Assembly (NCBI GenBank): GCA_027729865.1
Contig: JAQCBM010000106.1
Span: 1 to 6,694 of the forward strand
Source of the DNA: Actinomycetota bacterium
Lineage (GTDB): Bacteria; Actinomycetota; Actinomycetes; S36-B12
Reading direction: 5' to 3'
Length of the DNA stretch: 6,694 bases
Program-made: the position numbers and the translations under genes
Notes under the pieces: model-generated
The model's input: the letters and a program-made list of their open reading frames with translations, nothing else
What the model was told of the DNA's origin: nothing
The model's database searches: none
Shown here: piece after piece, positions 5,833 through 6,694 of the stretch
Layout of the letters: every line of letters begins with the position of its first letter
Position numbering within the stretch: position 1 is the stretch's first letter

Positions 5833-6303
5833 ATGTCGAGCATTGATGCGCTGCGCATGTGGACACCGCGTCGTTGGGGTATCGCTCTCGTCTCAGGTAT
5901 CGCGGTAGCGGCCCTGGTGGCTTTGCCCACGGCGGTCATCCCGAATCCGATTTTCGGCAGAGCTATCGAGGTCACCTGGTGGTCCTACCCCGTTGTCATC
6001 CTCAGTGGCATCTTCGGCGGACTGCTGCTGGCGACCTACATCCGCGAGCCCGGCCAAGAGGAGATCGATAAGGCCGCCAAAGTCGGAACTGTCGGCGGAT
6101 TCTTAGCTTTCTTTGCTGTTGGCTGTCCCGTGTGCAACAAACTCGTGCTCTTGGCTTTGGGGGCCTCAGGCGCCATGACGTGGTTCGCCCCGGTCCAGCC
6201 GTTCCTTGCCGTCGCCTCCGTGGTGGTGATGGCATGGGCGGTACGCATTCGCCTTCGTGGCATGACCTCATGTGAGGTCTCACCTGCCACGATTGATGCA
6301 TGA
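5833..6303 (+). CDS. Membrane protein with a CPVC motif, function unknown
   Basis: This is a 156-residue membrane protein with about four hydrophobic segments (near 15-36, 50-69, 85-111 and 118-137). The notable element is AVGCPVCNK (95-103), a CxxC at residues 98-101 within or at the edge of the third helix, followed by LVLLALGASGAM. A CxxC in this setting suggests thiol redox chemistry or binding of a soft metal or sulfur species. I do not recognise a named family. A further Cys147 lies in the tail. The start at 5833 is chosen over the in-frame GTG at 5770, because the promoter and palindrome lie between them. The neighbours are a TDT transporter gene across the shared operator-like site and a peptidase S51 family gene downstream, overlapping by ATGA. 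Control by a CsoR-family repressor is inferred from the palindrome at 5808-5823. Confidence 0.78.
   Translation: MSSIDALRMWTPRRWGIALVSGIAVAALVALPTAVIPNPIFGRAIEVTWWSYPVVILSGIFGGLLLATYIREPGQEEIDKAAKVGTVGGFLAFFAVGCPVCNKLVLLALGASGAMTWFAPVQPFLAVASVVVMAWAVRIRLRGMTSCEVSPATIDA
6264..6279 (+). repeat. Short inverted repeat at the 3' end of the CPVC gene
   Basis: GACCTCA-TG-TGAGGTC has 7-bp perfect arms, inside the last codons of the membrane protein and 20 nt before the next start. The two-base spacer is too tight for a normal hairpin, so a real loop would open the innermost pair. There is no T run, so it is not a clear terminator. Confidence 0.35.
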
Positions 6304-6694
6304 GCGATCGTTGGATCGTCGCCAGTAGCGGTGGCTTCGTCGGAACCGGATTGTGGGGCGTGATGCGCCCGGGCCGGGTGTTCCACCGGGCCCTCGAACT
6401 GTCCGGTAAGGAGCGGCCCCGAGTGCTGTTCATCCTCACCGCCTCCGGAGACGATCCGCAGTACCTCGCGGCGATGTACTCCGCACTCGCGGATACCAAC
6501 TGCGACGTTGACCACCTCGCCTTGTTCCCGCAACCCAATCGTCCCGTTGCGGAGGCCATCGAGCGGGCAGACGTGGTGTGGGTGGGCGGTGGATCCGTCG
6601 CGAACCTGCTCGCCCTGTGGCGGCTGCACGGCGTGGATACCGCCCTGCGAGACGCATGGGAGTCCGGAACCGTGCTCGGCGGAGGGAGCGCCGG
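6300..6694 (+). CDS. Peptidase S51 (peptidase E-like) family protein, 3' end outside the window
   Basis: The first 131 codons of an alpha/beta protein of the S51 peptidase / class I glutamine amidotransferase-like group are present. Family signs are PRVLFILTASGDDPQYL (40-56), DVVWVGGGSVANLLALWRLHG (91-111) and VLGGGSAG at the right edge, where Ser130 is the expected nucleophile of the G-x-SAG elbow. Peptidase E cleaves Asp-X dipeptides and related members act on cyanophycin; actinobacterial homologues of this type are mostly uncharacterised. The usual length is about 230-250 residues, so roughly the C-terminal half, with the rest of the active site, is missing. Its ATG overlaps the preceding stop (ATGA), which implies translational coupling to the membrane protein gene, and no separate Shine-Dalgarno site is evident. 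Confidence 0.85.
   Translation, partial: MSDRWIVASSGGFVGTGLWGVMRPGRVFHRALELSGKERPRVLFILTASGDDPQYLAAMYSALADTNCDVDHLALFPQPNRPVAEAIERADVVWVGGGSVANLLALWRLHGVDTALRDAWESGTVLGGGSA

Noticed and set aside
6264..6279. Rho-independent terminator between the CPVC gene and the peptidase gene
   Set aside because: The repeat has a two-base spacer, no T run, lies in coding sequence, and the genes overlap by ATGA.
6002..6629. Minus-strand frames opposite the CPVC and peptidase genes
   Set aside because: Composition is Arg/Pro/His-rich with no motif; the plus-strand genes have family motifs, coupling and a promoter.

Overview
The window is high-GC, gene-dense DNA that looks actinobacterial. It carries a DUF3145-type protein, which is essentially an actinobacterial family. 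It also has short intergenic gaps, strong purine-rich Shine-Dalgarno sites at some genes, and apparently leaderless starts at others. No genus can be named from the sequence alone. There are no rRNA, tRNA, CRISPR or insertion-sequence features.

Left part (1-1283): a small cysteine-rich putative zinc-binding protein (147-338) lies behind a good sigma70-like promoter. It is followed by a four-helix membrane protein of unknown function (364-729). This gene converges, with interleaved stop codons, on a minus-strand DUF3145 gene (726-1283). The DUF3145 gene has a 9-bp inverted repeat in its leader that reaches into its ribosome binding site.

Middle (1284-4709): bioY, a stand-alone biotin transporter S component (1435-2019), diverges from the DUF3145 gene across a 151-bp gap holding a perfect C6G6 palindrome. 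It converges on a group II PLP-dependent amino-acid decarboxylase (2043-3449, minus). The decarboxylase is divergent from a ClC-family chloride transporter (3570-4709). A decarboxylase beside a ClC is the combination that enteric bacteria use for acid resistance, so a functional link is possible but unproven.

Right part (4717-6694): a TDT/SLAC1/TehA-family anion transporter gene on the minus strand (4732-5780) is split by a one-base frameshift in a short G run. It ends in a 13-bp tandem duplication covering its stop codon. It is divergent from a 156-aa membrane protein with a membrane-associated CPVC motif (5833-6303). Between them a perfect ATACCCC-GT-GGGGTAT palindrome overlaps candidate -10 boxes of both genes. 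This is the sort of site bound by CsoR/RicR/CstR regulators (copper or reactive sulfur). A peptidase S51 family protein, overlapping the membrane protein by ATGA, runs off the right edge.

The most interesting unit is the divergent transporter / CPVC membrane protein pair with its shared operator-like site. Most family calls rest on recognised motifs. Substrates and regulators are inferred.
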